A stretch of 64,000 bases of DNA from Colletotrichum lupini (lineage: Eukaryota; Ascomycota; Sordariomycetes; Glomerellales; Glomerellaceae). The notes under the pieces were generated by a model that saw only the letters and a program-made list of their open reading frames with translations, was not told where the DNA came from and searched no databases. The position numbers and the translations under genes were made by a program. This document shows, in pieces, positions 11,670 to 24,086 of the stretch. The DNA is taken from NCBI RefSeq assembly GCF_023278565.1, contig NC_064679.1, positions 3,968,001-4,032,000 on the forward strand. The letters run 5' to 3'. Position 1 is the first letter of the stretch. Each line of letters opens with the position of its first letter.

Positions 11670-13361
11670 ATGCCAAAAAGCACGAGAAATATCTCAAAAG
11701 AGACCATAAGCAGTCTCTCCGATGCGCCAACACCGCTTCCAGGCAAAGTCCTCCAAATCCGATCTGGAAAAGTCAAAACTCTCGTCGCCGAACCGTCCGG
11801 CATCTTCAAACAAGTCCAGCAAGGGCGCATCTTCATCAACGAGCACGGCATCGGCAATGACAAGCACGTCTACCCCATACACTGGAGTACCGAGCGTGCT
11901 CTGCACCAGTACGCCTCGGAGCACTATGAGTCCTGGCGGTGCGAGGACGGCTGTCCCAAACCGGAGCTCTTCGATTACGGCGCCTTTGGGGAGAACATAG
12001 TTGGCACCAACATGAGCGAAGAAAACGTTTGCGTCGGCGACGTCTACCGCATCGGCAGGGATGTCGTGGTTGAAGTGAGCGAACCTCGCAGCCCGTGTTA
12101 CAAGCTAAACTTGCGCTTCGAATGGGGCAGAGCCCTGAAGCGCGTCAATCGCACGGCGCGAACGGGATGGAATATGAGAGTCAGAACGGCGGGGTATATA
12201 TGCGCGGGTGACGTGATGGAGCTCATGGAGCGTCCTCATCCGCGATGGTCGATTCTCAATATCAAGCGCGTAATCCAGGGGAAGGACGTTGCCCTGCCTT
12301 TGGTGGCGGAGCTGTGCAACCTGAGCGTGGTGACGAGCATGGTCCGGGAATTTGCGTTGAACCGCTTGCAGTCGACGCCGAAAAGATACGCAGTCGTGGA
12401 TATCACACCCGTTACTTCGCGAGTCAAACAATTCACCTTTCAACTCCGAGAACCTTTCACGATCAACGAACCCACCTTCAAAGAGTTCGCGTTTGCGCAA
12501 ATTGAATTCGGAACGGATGATGAGAGGTATTCACGGTCATACTCGATTGTATCAGGCGACCTGAACCGGTTTTCCCTTGGCGTGGCCCACGACGATCATT
12601 CCAGGGGAGGATCGAGGTATCTACACATGAAGCTCCAAAGAGGTGATATAATCACCATGGCCCCTGGCGGGGTACCAAAGGCTGTAGAAGACGAACAGAA
12701 ATGCGTGGAGGAAGGACTGGTGGACAGACGACTTGTCATAATCGGAGGTATCGGCGTGACAGCATTCCTCCCAAAGATTGCCCAGTGGAAGAAGGAGGAC
12801 ATCGACTACGAAGTACATTACGCAGCGCGAAACCGCGAAGAGGCTGCATTCCTGAACCGCTTCCCTGGCGAGAACATGACGCTATATGCTAAGAACGAAG
12901 GCAGACGCCTAGACTTGGATGTCCTGATTCCGGGCTCTGATAAGGATGGAAAACACACTACGAGAATTTACTGTTGCGGCCCAGAAGGATTGATGAAAGC
13001 CGCTCAGAGACGAGCTAGGGAGATGGGATATCCAGACCACATGCTGCATTTCGAAAGCTTCGGAGTGGATTCCGCATCAACGAGGGGCAAGCCTTTCACC
13101 GTTGAAGTGAATGAGCTCGAGTCACACCGGCAGAAGACATTGGACGTGCCCCCCGACAAGACGCTGCTAACAGTATTACGGGAGGCAGGCTTTGATATGA
13201 CCTTCTTCTGCGAAATGGGCGGCTGCGGTGCTTGTAAAGTCACTGTTTGTGACGGCAAGGTTGATCACAAAGGAACGGCTCTCTACCCTGAAGAGAAGAA
13301 ACGCAACATGCTCAGCTGCGTTAGTCGTGGAAGTGGACACATTAAGATAGAGTTAGACTAA
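11670..13361 (+). CDS. MOSC-domain oxidoreductase fused to FAD/NAD reductase and 2Fe-2S ferredoxin
   Basis: One intronless frame gives 563 residues. Residues from about 30 to 190 form a YiiM-type MOSC domain, with the expected molybdenum-ligand cysteine at 143 in the motif EPRSPCYKLN. A FAD-binding fold follows with the RSYSIVSG segment, then a NAD-binding half with IIGGIGVTAFLP and the CCGPEGLM motif. The C terminus is a plant-type 2Fe-2S ferredoxin with CX4CX2C in FFCEMGGCGACKVTV and a distal Cys in MLSCVSR. The reductase half resembles phthalate dioxygenase or vanillate demethylase reductases. One polypeptide therefore holds a Mo-cofactor site and the full chain from NAD(P)H to iron-sulphur, suggesting a self-sufficient reductase of N-hydroxylated compounds by analogy with YiiM, YcbX and mARC (inference). 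The ATG at 11670 is preferred to the one at 11646, whose codons come from the poly-T leader. There is no signal peptide. Confidence 0.9.
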   Translation: MPKSTRNISKETISSLSDAPTPLPGKVLQIRSGKVKTLVAEPSGIFKQVQQGRIFINEHGIGNDKHVYPIHWSTERALHQYASEHYESWRCEDGCPKPELFDYGAFGENIVGTNMSEENVCVGDVYRIGRDVVVEVSEPRSPCYKLNLRFEWGRALKRVNRTARTGWNMRVRTAGYICAGDVMELMERPHPRWSILNIKRVIQGKDVALPLVAELCNLSVVTSMVREFALNRLQSTPKRYAVVDITPVTSRVKQFTFQLREPFTINEPTFKEFAFAQIEFGTDDERYSRSYSIVSGDLNRFSLGVAHDDHSRGGSRYLHMKLQRGDIITMAPGGVPKAVEDEQKCVEEGLVDRRLVIIGGIGVTAFLPKIAQWKKEDIDYEVHYAARNREEAAFLNRFPGENMTLYAKNEGRRLDLDVLIPGSDKDGKHTTRIYCCGPEGLMKAAQRRAREMGYPDHMLHFESFGVDSASTRGKPFTVEVNELESHRQKTLDVPPDKTLLTVLREAGFDMTFFCEMGGCGACKVTVCDGKVDHKGTALYPEEKKRNMLSCVSRGSGHIKIELD

Positions 13362-13402
13362 GCTAGAATGCACATTCAATCGTAGGTTTATTTCTTGATA
13401 GT

Positions 13403-13777
13403 TATGCCGGCATGACTCTTCCTCGTGTAGTGCCCCAAGGTGGCTATGACATTGGTGGCGACCACATGCCAGCTGGGGTAAGCATCCCCTTGATCACCAC
13501 AGCTCGAGGCCATCACGCACTTTTGAACCTGCTAATAGCTTTTGTTTTTCTTAGTCTGTCGTCGGCTTCAACCCTTGGGTTGTTCATCTTAGCAAGGAAG
13601 AGTATGGCCGAGATGTTCACGCATTTCGGCCTGAGAGGTGGCGCAAAGGGGACAATGGCGACATGCGTAAGTTTCCCTGACGAGTCCTGTCTCCAATATC
13701 TGACCAAACTCTTCATAGACCATTTCTTCTTTGCCTTGGGATCCCGAGCTCGAGTGTGCCTTGGTCGAAGTACCTAG
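13403..13777 (+). pseudogene. Cytochrome P450 fragment with heme-binding motif
   Basis: Three short exon-like pieces, about 13403-13477, 13555-13666 and 13719-13777, join in frame through normal-looking GT-AG introns. They spell the C-terminal part of a fungal P450: LPRVVPQGGYDIGG, then GFNPWVVHLSKEEYG and the PERF-type AFRPERW, then FFFALGSRARVCLGR, which carries the heme-ligand Cys of the FXXGXXXCXG region. Everything N-terminal to this, including the I-helix and ExxR, is missing, because the intact MOSC gene ends only about 40 bp upstream. The frame stops three codons after the heme motif, where a P450 normally continues. It is therefore a both-ends-truncated relic, left by a deletion or a partial duplication. 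Confidence 0.75.
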
Positions 13778-14343
13778 GTCTCGCAAGCATCGAGTTCAAA
13801 GGTTCTGCTAACTCATTCGCGTAGATATCAGTCAGATGAAGATGGCCAAAGTCCGATCTCCAGACGTCCGTGACTGGGACCATTGCTGAGGAGGTGGCCA
13901 TATAGCTTACCCCAACCCTCTCCCTATACTTCGATCTCGAGCTTACTAGCCCTAAGGTAATTTTGGAGGGAAAATGCTAGTAAGTACCCCACTACGAGTG
14001 ATGTACTTGAATGGTTTGTTGACCATCGTTCCAGTTGGCTCGTTTCCCCTCCAGTAGTAATTGGCTCTGGGCTGGAAAATCTAAGTTCATGCCCTCATCG
14101 GGTCTGCTCTGACATGATTGAGACCTTTAATGCATCAACGTAAATCATCAACCTCATATTTAAATTGCTCAAGTTGGTATCTCATGAATAAAATTTCAAA
14201 AACCCAGTTTTGAAGGAATTTATCTCTTGTGTAATCTTGTGATCTGCTTACTCTGGCCTCTTTGCTGTCATGCCCTCATGTTCAAGTCCGTCCTCATTCG
14301 AGATTAATCACGTACCTGATTAGGTAAACAAAATCCGCTCGAA
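13778..14343. other. Intergenic, no supported gene
   Basis: About 570 bp between the P450 relic and the transporter's stop codon. No frame or motif here can be defended. Confidence 0.4.
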
Positions 14344-15959
14344 CTAGACCTTTGAAGTTGCGTGCTCCGTTTCCACCACGTCAATAGGACCATCTCCCTT
14401 CCCATTCTCCGCAATCCGAACGTTCGCTTCTTCACCATCAAAGATGACGGCAATCTCCTCCAAAGCCTTGCCCTTAGTCTCCAAGAACCACCCATAAGCG
14501 ACGCAAGCCTCCACAGCTAAGATAGCAACATAGACTATATAGAAGCGCCAACCAATGTTCTGGATGCCGATCGGGTTTACGTATTGGTTGACAAAGACGG
14601 CAGCTTTGGTCGAGAAGACGTATGTTGCCATGCCCTTGGCGCGGATGGAGTACGGCAGGACCTCCACAGAATAAGCGACCGGCAAGGGCGAGAAGGCGAT
14701 GCAGTAGAAGACTTGGTAGATGAAAATCAGCGCCATGACGGCGATACCGGCGGAGCTGGCACTGGTTTCGGCGAATCGAGCTGAGGCGATGGTCCAACCG
14801 ATAAAGACTACGAGCATACCGCAGGTCGAGATGCGGAAGAGGGGGCGGCGGCCGATGCGTTCCACGAAGAATGCAGTAGTCAGGGCAAGGCCGAAGTTCC
14901 AGATGTTGAGTAAGCCATTGACCAGAGCTTGTGTGTTCTTGTTCGTGATACCGACGGTGTCCATGATTCTCGAGAGGTCTAGTCCGCATCAGTCAACGTC
15001 CAAATCTCACTGAAGTAATGGGGAAGTTTCGTCTTCTACTTACAATAAGCAATCAGGCCGTTACCAGACCATTGGGAGAAGAATCCCATGCCTATTGTTA
15101 GCGTCAGTATGGAAATGGAACTAGATTCTTGTATGCTTGGACGCGATTCTTACAGACGACAAGAAACATGCGGTATCGGTTGCCTTTCGTCTTAACCATT
15201 GATGCCCAAGTTGTGCTTCCAAGTCCTTCAATGCGATTAGCAAATGCGTCAAGACTCCATGGGATCTCCAAACTTACTCTTCTCATTGTCGATAGCAGCT
15301 CTGATCTCTTCAAACTCCAATCTGACCAGCTCCGTCTCTTCGCCTTCGCCGTGGTATTGCTTCAAGGCCTCCATGGCCTCGTCCCCACGATCGTGTGAGA
15401 TGAGCCAACGTGGAGACTCGGGAACAAACCAGATGGCTGCGAGCTGCACTACACTAGGTGCCATCTGAAGAAGAGACGGGATTCGCCAAGACCAGGTGCT
15501 AGGGATATTTCGAGTACCAAACGTGATCCATGCTGCCGCGATACTACCGACATACCAACTGCCAAGTCCACGTCGTCAGCCCTTGGTTCTTGATTTTCTC
15601 CAATTGATTGCTTAAGATGATAGTACATACCAGGTATTGCTGATGGCACTCATCAAGCCGAGGACCGCCCCGCGCGGGTTGTCGAAGAAGTCGTCAAAGT
15701 AGGAAACGGTCTGGAGGGAGTTCATCATCGAGCCATCGTATCCGCTCGTGGCGTACGAAACAACGGCGGCGGGGAAGAGGAGGAAGTAGAGCTTTCGGCG
15801 GGCGGCGGACTTGTACCATGTGGGAGACTCCTGGGCGAGTTGGGCGATGCGAGAGGGTTGGTAGCTCTCGCTCGCGGCCGCCGGTCCGCCTTGCTGGCGA
15901 GCTCGTCGGGCTTGCTGGTCTTGCCTCGGGGCAGGGAGGCGTTGGCGGAGGAAGTTCAT
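14344..15959 (-). CDS. MFS sugar transporter, apparently lacking TM2-TM4
   Basis: Five exons join in frame: 15959-15631, 15558-15278, 15225-15154, 15091-15044 and 14978-14344, giving 454 residues. Sugar-porter marks are SYATSGYDGSMMNSL near residue 70, the PESPRWL motif at 156-162, GFFSQWSGNGLIAYY, the FVERIGRRPLF loop, PLPVAYSVEVLPYSIRAKGM and the NPIGIQNIGWRFY segment followed by FLETKGKALEEI. Most fungal sugar porters have about 520-540 residues with PESPRW near residue 230. Here the segment VLGLMSAIS, which normally opens TM2, runs directly into WYVGSIAAAW of TM5. About 70-80 residues with TM2-TM4 and the first GRR loop are missing. The short intron at that point does not contain them. 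The protein may be non-functional or a divergent form. It is transcribed toward the P450 relic. Confidence 0.8.
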
Positions 15960-16686
15960 TGTGGCAAGTAGTATCGTAGAAGAACACAGAAGTTGACAAG
16001 AACTAAGCCGGGAGAAAGGAGGCAAGGTTGGCTCTGTAGTGTAGATGAACTTATGAGTTGAGAACCGAGACCAGATAGCCGGGATCTTGCGTGTCCTTAT
16101 ATGCCCGTGACCAAGTTGTCCTGTCGAGGTGGGACGATGTCAACAACTCTTCTGGAACGCTTCGAGACTTTGCCAGGTTTTGCTCGTTGGATTGGTGTCA
16201 AGCAGTCTTGCTAGGTGACGGCGTTACGAAGTCGGCAGATGGGCTTAGGAGAAGAAGTATTCCGATCGAGCGATAGCACCACTGGCGCGGAAAGCTAGCC
16301 CTTCACACTCACACACGACAATGTTAGCAGAACCGTACGCTTGGGACGCAAAGGCTCTGCCTGCCGAAGAGGACTTGGGAACTATCGGGACAAAGACGGG
16401 GGTTTGGCAAGTCGGATGATGGGATGCGGAGAAGATCCGGGGGCTGGGGTAAAAGCAAACTTGGTCCCCACATCCGGGGCATCACGAGATGAAGTTGTCT
16501 GGACGAGTCTCCATGGGGAAACGAACCATTAGAAGTTGCGGATGAAGTCAAGCTCGCCTGACTCGTCCGATTGTTTCCGTAGAACGAAGGGCAGCAAACC
16601 CGTGTAAACTAGTGAGAACAACACCAGTTATGTAGCGTCGGCCGACGATAGTGTGGAGTACGTATGAGATGCCTGGCTCCTCTTTT
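15960..16686. promoter_or_regulatory. Upstream region of the transporter with TATA box
   Basis: On the minus strand an ATATAAG sequence (plus-strand 16096-16102) lies about 140 bp before the transporter ATG. No other gene is supported. The right end abuts the Copia element, whose target duplication starts at 16682, so the element sits about 725 bp upstream of the transporter start. Confidence 0.45.
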
Positions 16687-16863
16687 TATCACGTAACAGG
16701 GATAGTAATCGCACCTCACAAAGTGCCCGTCACGTGCTAAATCACGTGTCTATCTTAGATATCGTATATATAGACCTTCTCCTTTTATCTATTTCTATTT
16801 TAATAGTTAAGCTACTTTTACTATACTCTATATACCTATTACTACGTGCTATAACTTATAATA
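16687..16863 (+). repeat. 5' LTR of the Copia element
   Basis: It is 177 bp and matches 24087-24263 along its length. Differences seen are C/T and G/A transitions. The outer part keeps its CpA sites (ACCTCACAAAGTGCCCG) while the inner part is RIP-mutated. Its terminal TG has become TA. Confidence 0.9.
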
Positions 16864-19800
16864 GTTATAAGCCTAGCTCTTAGTTAAGACCTTATACTAC
16901 GATAACGTACTTATTAATACGATTCTTACGATCTTTTTAAAATAACCGACTTACTCATACCTACTTTAGCCTAAGCTAAACTAACTAGCTACGATAGTTA
17001 GATTAAATAGTTTAACGTACTTCGTACTATAAGTAAGGGCGTTAAGGTTTAGAAGTACGTCGACCTAGACGCTCTAAATTCCGACGCATTCCTTAACCCC
17101 TCTATAGCGCTTACTTTGCCCTTAGAATTCGGACGATTAGTCGCAACCCGTAATAAAAAAGAACTACGAGCTTACTAAGCCCGTTATAAAGTATTCGAGA
17201 ACGACTAAAAAAACTAAGAAATCCTTTACTAATAGCTTCTAAATATAACTCTTAGTACGAACCTTTTAACTTCTTTAAGTACGAGTAACTTATAGAACTA
17301 AGCCGGGTTTCTTTTTATAAAACTAGCTATACTACCTACTTTACGTAAATAAATCTATCTTTATACTATACCCGTAAAGAGGATCTATATACTTAAGAGT
17401 ATTTAGAAATAATAGGAGCTCGATACTAAATACGAGTAACTTATAGCTTATGAACGTAATACTATTAATACGTATATTAAAGTCCTCGCCTAGTAGTTAG
17501 TAAAATTAGTTAATATTATATTATACGAATACGCATTTTAGAAAGCTATTAAAAACGGCGCTAAGTTTAGTATATAGCGAATCGTTAGATATCTAAAATA
17601 GGAATTTGCGCCCCCTAAACTAGTAGTAAAGAATGCGGTTCGAGAGGAATATTAATAAGCCCTTAATAAAGCAAGGACCGGAATTAACCCCTAATGCTAG
17701 TATAAGGAGTAGTAGTCCGCTTACTTTTAAGCTAAAACGTACGATATTTTAGAAATTAGTAAAGAGATCGCTATACTTAACTTCTTAGTTACGGTTAAGT
17801 CTAGACTTAACTCTATATAGGGCTAACGTATATATAAGACCTTTAGCGAATTAATAGCCTTCGGAACGTATACGAGGACCCTTGAGGAGATTACGTATAT
17901 ATTTAGCTTAGTAACCTAGGACGTATATACTAAACGACTTTTAAGTTAAAGAGGGGCTTACTCTACTTTTACTAAACGCTCTAACTTAGTTAACGACGTA
18001 AATAATAAGGGTAACGTTATATACCCTTATAATTACGCATACCCGTAGCGCCCTACGGCGTGCCGAAAATTAGAATAGGCACTTATAGGCCGAAACGCTA
18101 ATAGGTTACTAATACGAATACTAAAGAGCTATATAAAGGAAGTCCTCGCCGCTATTAAATAAGTAAATAAAAATTACTCTATAGTAAGCTTAAGAAAGCT
18201 AGTTAGCTAAGGAACGATAGAACCCCTAAGAAACCTAGGTTTTTAAAAGGATCCTCTAACTAACCTATAGCGAGCTTATTAGTAAACTAGGACGAGGGCT
18301 ACGTAGTTACTATACTTATAAAAAGTTAGGACTTAGAGGTAAACGTAATCTTTAGCACCCCTATAAGTAGCGCTCACCCCCTTTTTTAGAATACGGTAAT
18401 AGATAGCTATAAAGTAATATATTTAGTTAACGATAAGAGCCTACTTAAACCCGAGAGTTACGTATTATTAAGTAATAAAAACTACGTTAAATTAGGAACT
18501 ACTATATTACTTATTACCGCACGTAGTACTCGTATTATAAAGGGCGTCCTAGACGGACCTAAAAGAAAAGGAACCTGCGATCTAAAGCTTTAGAACGTCG
18601 CTTATATTAAGGGATTCTATATTAATATAGTCTTAGAGACTTTACTAAATAGAAGCGCACTCTAGTACTACGGTCTAGATTATACTTTATAATAGGGAAC
18701 GCTTTATAAGAGCACTATTAAAAAGTAGCTTATCTAAAAGAATAATCTAGTCTTTTTTAAATATAAGCTCCTCTAATCCTATCCTTCTTTTATAAACCTT
18801 AAGCGTGTCCTATAGAGCTTAGTTAGTATTATGCTATTAGTTAGCTATAGAAAATTCCGTTATTTATATTAACGTACCCGTAAGAGGTCTAATAGCGCGC
18901 TCCTCTAGTACCTTAGAATAGGTTATCTCGGACCTAATGCTCTTTATTAATTATTATATAAGACTCGAGGTGTGCGTATTAAACCTTTATTATAAGTTAA
19001 GTATAAAGTATATATATTATCCGAAGCTAAAATAGTAGTTTTAAGAGGACTACCCTCGAGAAGAGCCTTACGGCTATAGTACTATATATACTAGGATCTC
19101 TTCTATTTCGAACTATTTTTTAGTAAACGATAATATATACTTATAGTTTTTAACGAATATAGTAAGCAGCTTAGGGGGTTCCCTTTAAGGATAAAAATAG
19201 AGGAGGAAGTGCTTTTTATACTATAGAGCCTCGAGGTAGCGATTTGTTATTAAAAAGGGACTCTAATCTGCTTTTTTAGAAGTAATAATAAGACCGCTCT
19301 CCTAATTATAAACGTTAGACGCGTATATAAGACGTAGTATAGCGAGCTAGGAATCGGAATAGAACTTTTATTTTTATATACGAAGGAACCCGTAGGTAAC
19401 GCTAAAAGAGTAGGTTAACTCGTAATTACTAAAGCTCGTAAGATGCGCCTTTTTACAAACCTCCTTACGAATCTATAGGACGAAATAGTACTAGCGGTAA
19501 TCTTTATTTATAATATTACCCCACGGGAGGTTAATAAAGGAGATTTACTTATTATAATAGAAATTAACTAGTAAAAGCGGTATTAACGCTAGTAGTAGAC
19601 GGGTTATTAAGTACGGGATTCTAAACCGGTTACCCCGTATCTCGGTAGCTTCTATATATATAGCTACTAAGCATACCCTCTTTATAGGGATCGTAAAAGG
19701 GGTATATATTAGAAGGAGTTTAAAGTGCTTCCCCGCGGGCATATAGGATACTTAGTTAGATATATACTAGAAACGCATAACCTATATAGGGTCTAGGTAC

Positions 19801-22699
19801 CCGCGCTCGAGTAGGTATTTATTACGAGGAATATTAGGTTTAATAAAGAAGTCTTTTATAATCCCGTATACGAAGAATAAGCTATCGTAGGTAAGTAAGT
19901 AAATCTAATAATCTAAGAGATATAAGAACTCTTTAATACTAATAATAAGTTAATTCGAGCACTCGGGGAAGTAGATCTAGATTTCGGAAATACTAGTACT
20001 TAAGATAACTCTATAGTCAAGGATAGTATTACTATTAGATTTTTAACTATTTAGGACGCTAAGTAACCGATAGACGTACTCTAGGGTATAGTAAATAAGG
20101 CTAAAGAGGCTAATATAGTCTTATTATTATTATTAACCCCTAAGATAACCCCCTTGCGCAAGCTCGGGGGTAGGGGTAAAAAAGGGGATATAATAACTAA
20201 GTTATAAACGGCTCTGCGCAGTCCATAGTCCTCCCTATAAGCGCTTATATATACCACAGAAGTTCTCGAGCTTTTAATTCCTAACGTCTCTTAGTAAAAC
20301 GTTAGAGTACGTAGTAAACGAGGTACCGATCGTAAGGAAGCAATTCTTAATACTAAAGTCGACGTTAATAAGGAACCCTTATAATAAACCTCTATTATTA
20401 TATAAGAATAGAGCTTATAAGAACTACCTTATTAAGTACTAAGTAAAGCTCTATTAGGTCCTAGATATTTAAACCGGGCCCGTAGACCTTTATAACGCTT
20501 TAATAGTAATATCTTCGCGACGCTCTTATATTTAAATATAAGAGACAGCGATTACTATAACCGTCTCTAGGACTACTTTTTCTTTACTTTTATACTTAAT
20601 TAGTAAAAAGCTATAGAGGAAAGTAGTATAGGATATATAATACTTTATTAAGTAATAAAAAGAGTAGTTTATAGGACCTACCTAGAGCGCTCTAGAGGAG
20701 TTTAGAAACTACGACTTACTAAAGTTAACTTTTAAAGCTTACTAAAGAAGTTTAGTAATATTAAATATTTCCTACCGCAACTATAGAAGTTACTTAGGGA
20801 TGCTATAGACGTAGAAATAAAAAAGCTAAGGGATATTAGTATATAAGAAGAGGTCGACCGTGATCCTAAATAAGGGATCCTACTTCTATTAAAGTGGGTA
20901 TATACTTATAAGTACGACGTTAATAACGAGGTTAGCGAGGTAAAAGTACGTATATATATAAGGGGGGATATATAATTACTTAACCCCTTATAAAATACGT
21001 ACGCTTCGACGCTCGCCGCAAAGGCCTTTAGGCTTATAATAGTAATAGCTACCTAATTCGATTTTAAAGTAGACTAGTATAATACTATTAACGCATTCTT
21101 TAACGCGCCTCTTAAGAGCGAGAAGCTAGTGATTATTAAACTCCTAGAGGGATATAAGGTTACTAATAAAGTAAACAAACTCTAACGCGCTCTATATAGT
21201 CTCTAAGACTTACTAATTCTCTAGTTCTAAACTTTTACCTCTATACTTTATAGTATAAATATAATATATAGCTACGAGGAGATCTATATTTACTAAACCG
21301 TAAATAAGAAAGTAATACTAGTATTCTACGTCAATAACTTTATTATTCTATACTATCGAGACGACCGAAAGGCGGCTTAGGGGATCGTTAATAATATAAA
21401 AGAATATATTAACCTTAAGGAGAATGGACCGATTAATTACTTCTTCGGAGTGCGGATTTTACGAGACCGTACTGCTCGTAAAGTTTACCTTATTTACGAC
21501 GTATATATTAAGCGAGTTACTAAGCGCTTCGACTTTATAGATTTACTATATCTAGCTACCCCTCTTTTTTAAAAAGAGTTTAAACTAAACGAGGGGTAGG
21601 TAATAAAGGAGGAAATAAAGAGCTACTAAGAGAAGGTCGGGAGTGTGCTTTATATAGTTATTATAATTAGACTAGACGTCGCCTTTACTTACTCGTAATT
21701 ATTACGGTTCTTAACTAACCTAAGCGTAACCTATATTAAAGTAATTAATTACTATATCCGATATCTCTATATAACGAGATATTTTGCGCTCTACTATAGT
21801 AGTATACCGAGTGCGCAATTATTATTTTTAGCTAGAGATACTAGCTTCGTAAATAACGAAGTAATACGACGATTATTTTAGGGATATATAATATTCCTTT
21901 TTAATAGCCTAATTTAATAAAAATTAGTACGCTAAGTAATAGTTACGACGTTAACTACCGAAGCTAAGCTTCTTTACCTTAAGGAAACTATAAAAGAGAC
22001 TATAGCTTTAAAGCGCCTTTTTAAGGACATTGCCTTTGACCTAGGAGAAGTATAGTTAGTTAACTACGATAATTAGTAAACGATTCGACTCGTCGTAGGG
22101 GAAGGAGAAAGAATAGCTACTCAACTTTATTATATTAATATATAGAACATATAGCTAAGATAAGAGTACGCTAGAAGTAGCTTCGAGGTTACTTATATAT
22201 TAATAGAAGATATATTAGTAAATAAACTTACTAAAAACCTTTTACGAGCTAAGTTCGAATATTTTTATATACTTCTTAACCTCTACGATGCGTAAGAAGC
22301 TATTATAAATAGCTAAAATAGTTAAAAATAATTAATTTGGGCTACGCTTAGAAAAACTTAATACCTAAAAGTAGATAATAGACGGAACCTAGAGTGCGGC
22401 CCGGAGGCCTAAAATAAATAAAATAACTTTACCCCGCAGGGTATATATATATAGAAATAAGACCCGGGCTTATACTTATTATTTAAACTCCTAGTTTATA
22501 AAGTACGTAATTACTAGGAATATAGCGTTACTAAGGAGGAGGGTTAGTATACGTATTAAGAAACGCGTTTTATACGCTTCGAAGTTTATAAAACTAAGAA
22601 TAGCGGGGGTAGCGGGGGGCGCGGGAGCCGGAACGACTATTAAATTAACGACCTAAGGTACGGAAGCGGGTAATATAATAAGAGGTTAGTTATAAATAA

Positions 22700-23340
22700 C
22701 TACGATAAGTACGAGAGAGGACCGGGGGCGCGCGTTAAAGAAGTCCTCTATATAAAAGCCGATATAGTTCTCGTATATCTTCTAGTTATTATATATCTAG
22801 CGGACGATACTACGGAGCTTAGTAATATTTTATTAAAACTATAGTTAGAAGTGCGCTTTTTAATAATAAAAAAGGATAATATACTTATAAAAGAGAGAGC
22901 GCTATTTATAATAGCCTTAGTAAGGGCTTAGGCTATCGGCCGTAAGACGACCGGTATATTAATATACCTTTTAGCTAAACGGCTATTAAAGTAGCGCGCA
23001 TACTAGCTATTACTTCTTATAAAATAACGACTACTATCCTTAGTATTAATATACTAGAGGGCTATTTTAAAATAGGGTAAGTATTAGATCTCCCGTTCCT
23101 TAAGAGCCTCTTTTTTAAGTTTCTTAAGGACTAAGTATACGTTAAATAGGTTTAAAATAATAAAAAGAACTATACTTACCGTAGGGAGTACCTTAGCCTC
23201 TTAGCGTTCTCTTTTACTTTTTATTACCTTTTTAAAAAGAGCTAGCCTTGCGTTTTTTAGACCTTAGAATAATATTAAATATAAACTCTTAAAATAATAA
23301 ACATACGATATACCCTTTTTAAAGGGCTTATTATCTAAAC
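22700..23340 (-). pseudogene. Antisense open-frame relic inside the Copia 3' region
   Basis: Between RNase H and the 3' LTR one minus-strand frame has far fewer stops than its neighbours. About 70 codons run without a stop around 22,730-22,940, in DNA where other frames stop every few codons. The stops it does contain are TAA or TAG, as expected from RIP of CAA or CAG. Readable pieces include NSRLAKRYINIPVVLRPIA and LSSVVSSARYIITRRYTRT. I do not recognise a family. It could be an extra antisense gene carried by the element, a captured host gene, or a nested older insertion. The limits are approximate. Confidence 0.4.
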
Positions 23341-24086
23341 TAGTCTTATCCTTACTCTTAAACTCCGAGGGGGGAATAGGTAAAAGCCCGTTAAAGCTCT
23401 TATTATTACTATTTACTTTATTATTACCCTTATTACGGCCGCTAAAGAGAGCCTCGAACTTAATAAAGTCCTCGGTATCTTAATTAGTAGCTTTAATATC
23501 CTCTTAGCTAAGGAGGAAGAGCTCGGTAGCCGGGCCTTAGTAAGTAAATAAGAGGTTACGGGGGGGGGTAACGACCCGGAGGGGCTCGTTAATATTATTA
23601 CCTATTTAAACTCTTAGTAAACCGTATAATATATATATAAGAGGTATTATAAAAATTGCGCGAAACTTATTATTATTTTTAAATATATTAGATATTTATA
23701 TTTAGAATAAAATTAGTAAACGATTTAACGGCGTAGGCGCGCGCGCGTAGTAAACGGGGGTACTTATAGTAACTACGAAAGGTTAAAAAAAAAAGAAAAA
23801 TAATAGCTAGGCAACGCTACGAGAATTTAAATATACGCAAGGCGGCTAAGTAGCCTCGCCCTTAGTAATTTATATACCGGAAGTAATAGAATATATACTA
23901 TTCTAAGTTAGGATTCTATTTACTTTAAACGAAGGGATATATTTATAATAAACGCGGCTTAAAAAATACGTATCCCTTGCGCTTAATTTTCTTTTATTTA
24001 TATTCGACTAAATTAGGCCTTTATAAGGGTATTTAGAGATTCTATCTTAGGTATAATAGCTCCCTAGTAGTAGTAATTAGGGGGTA

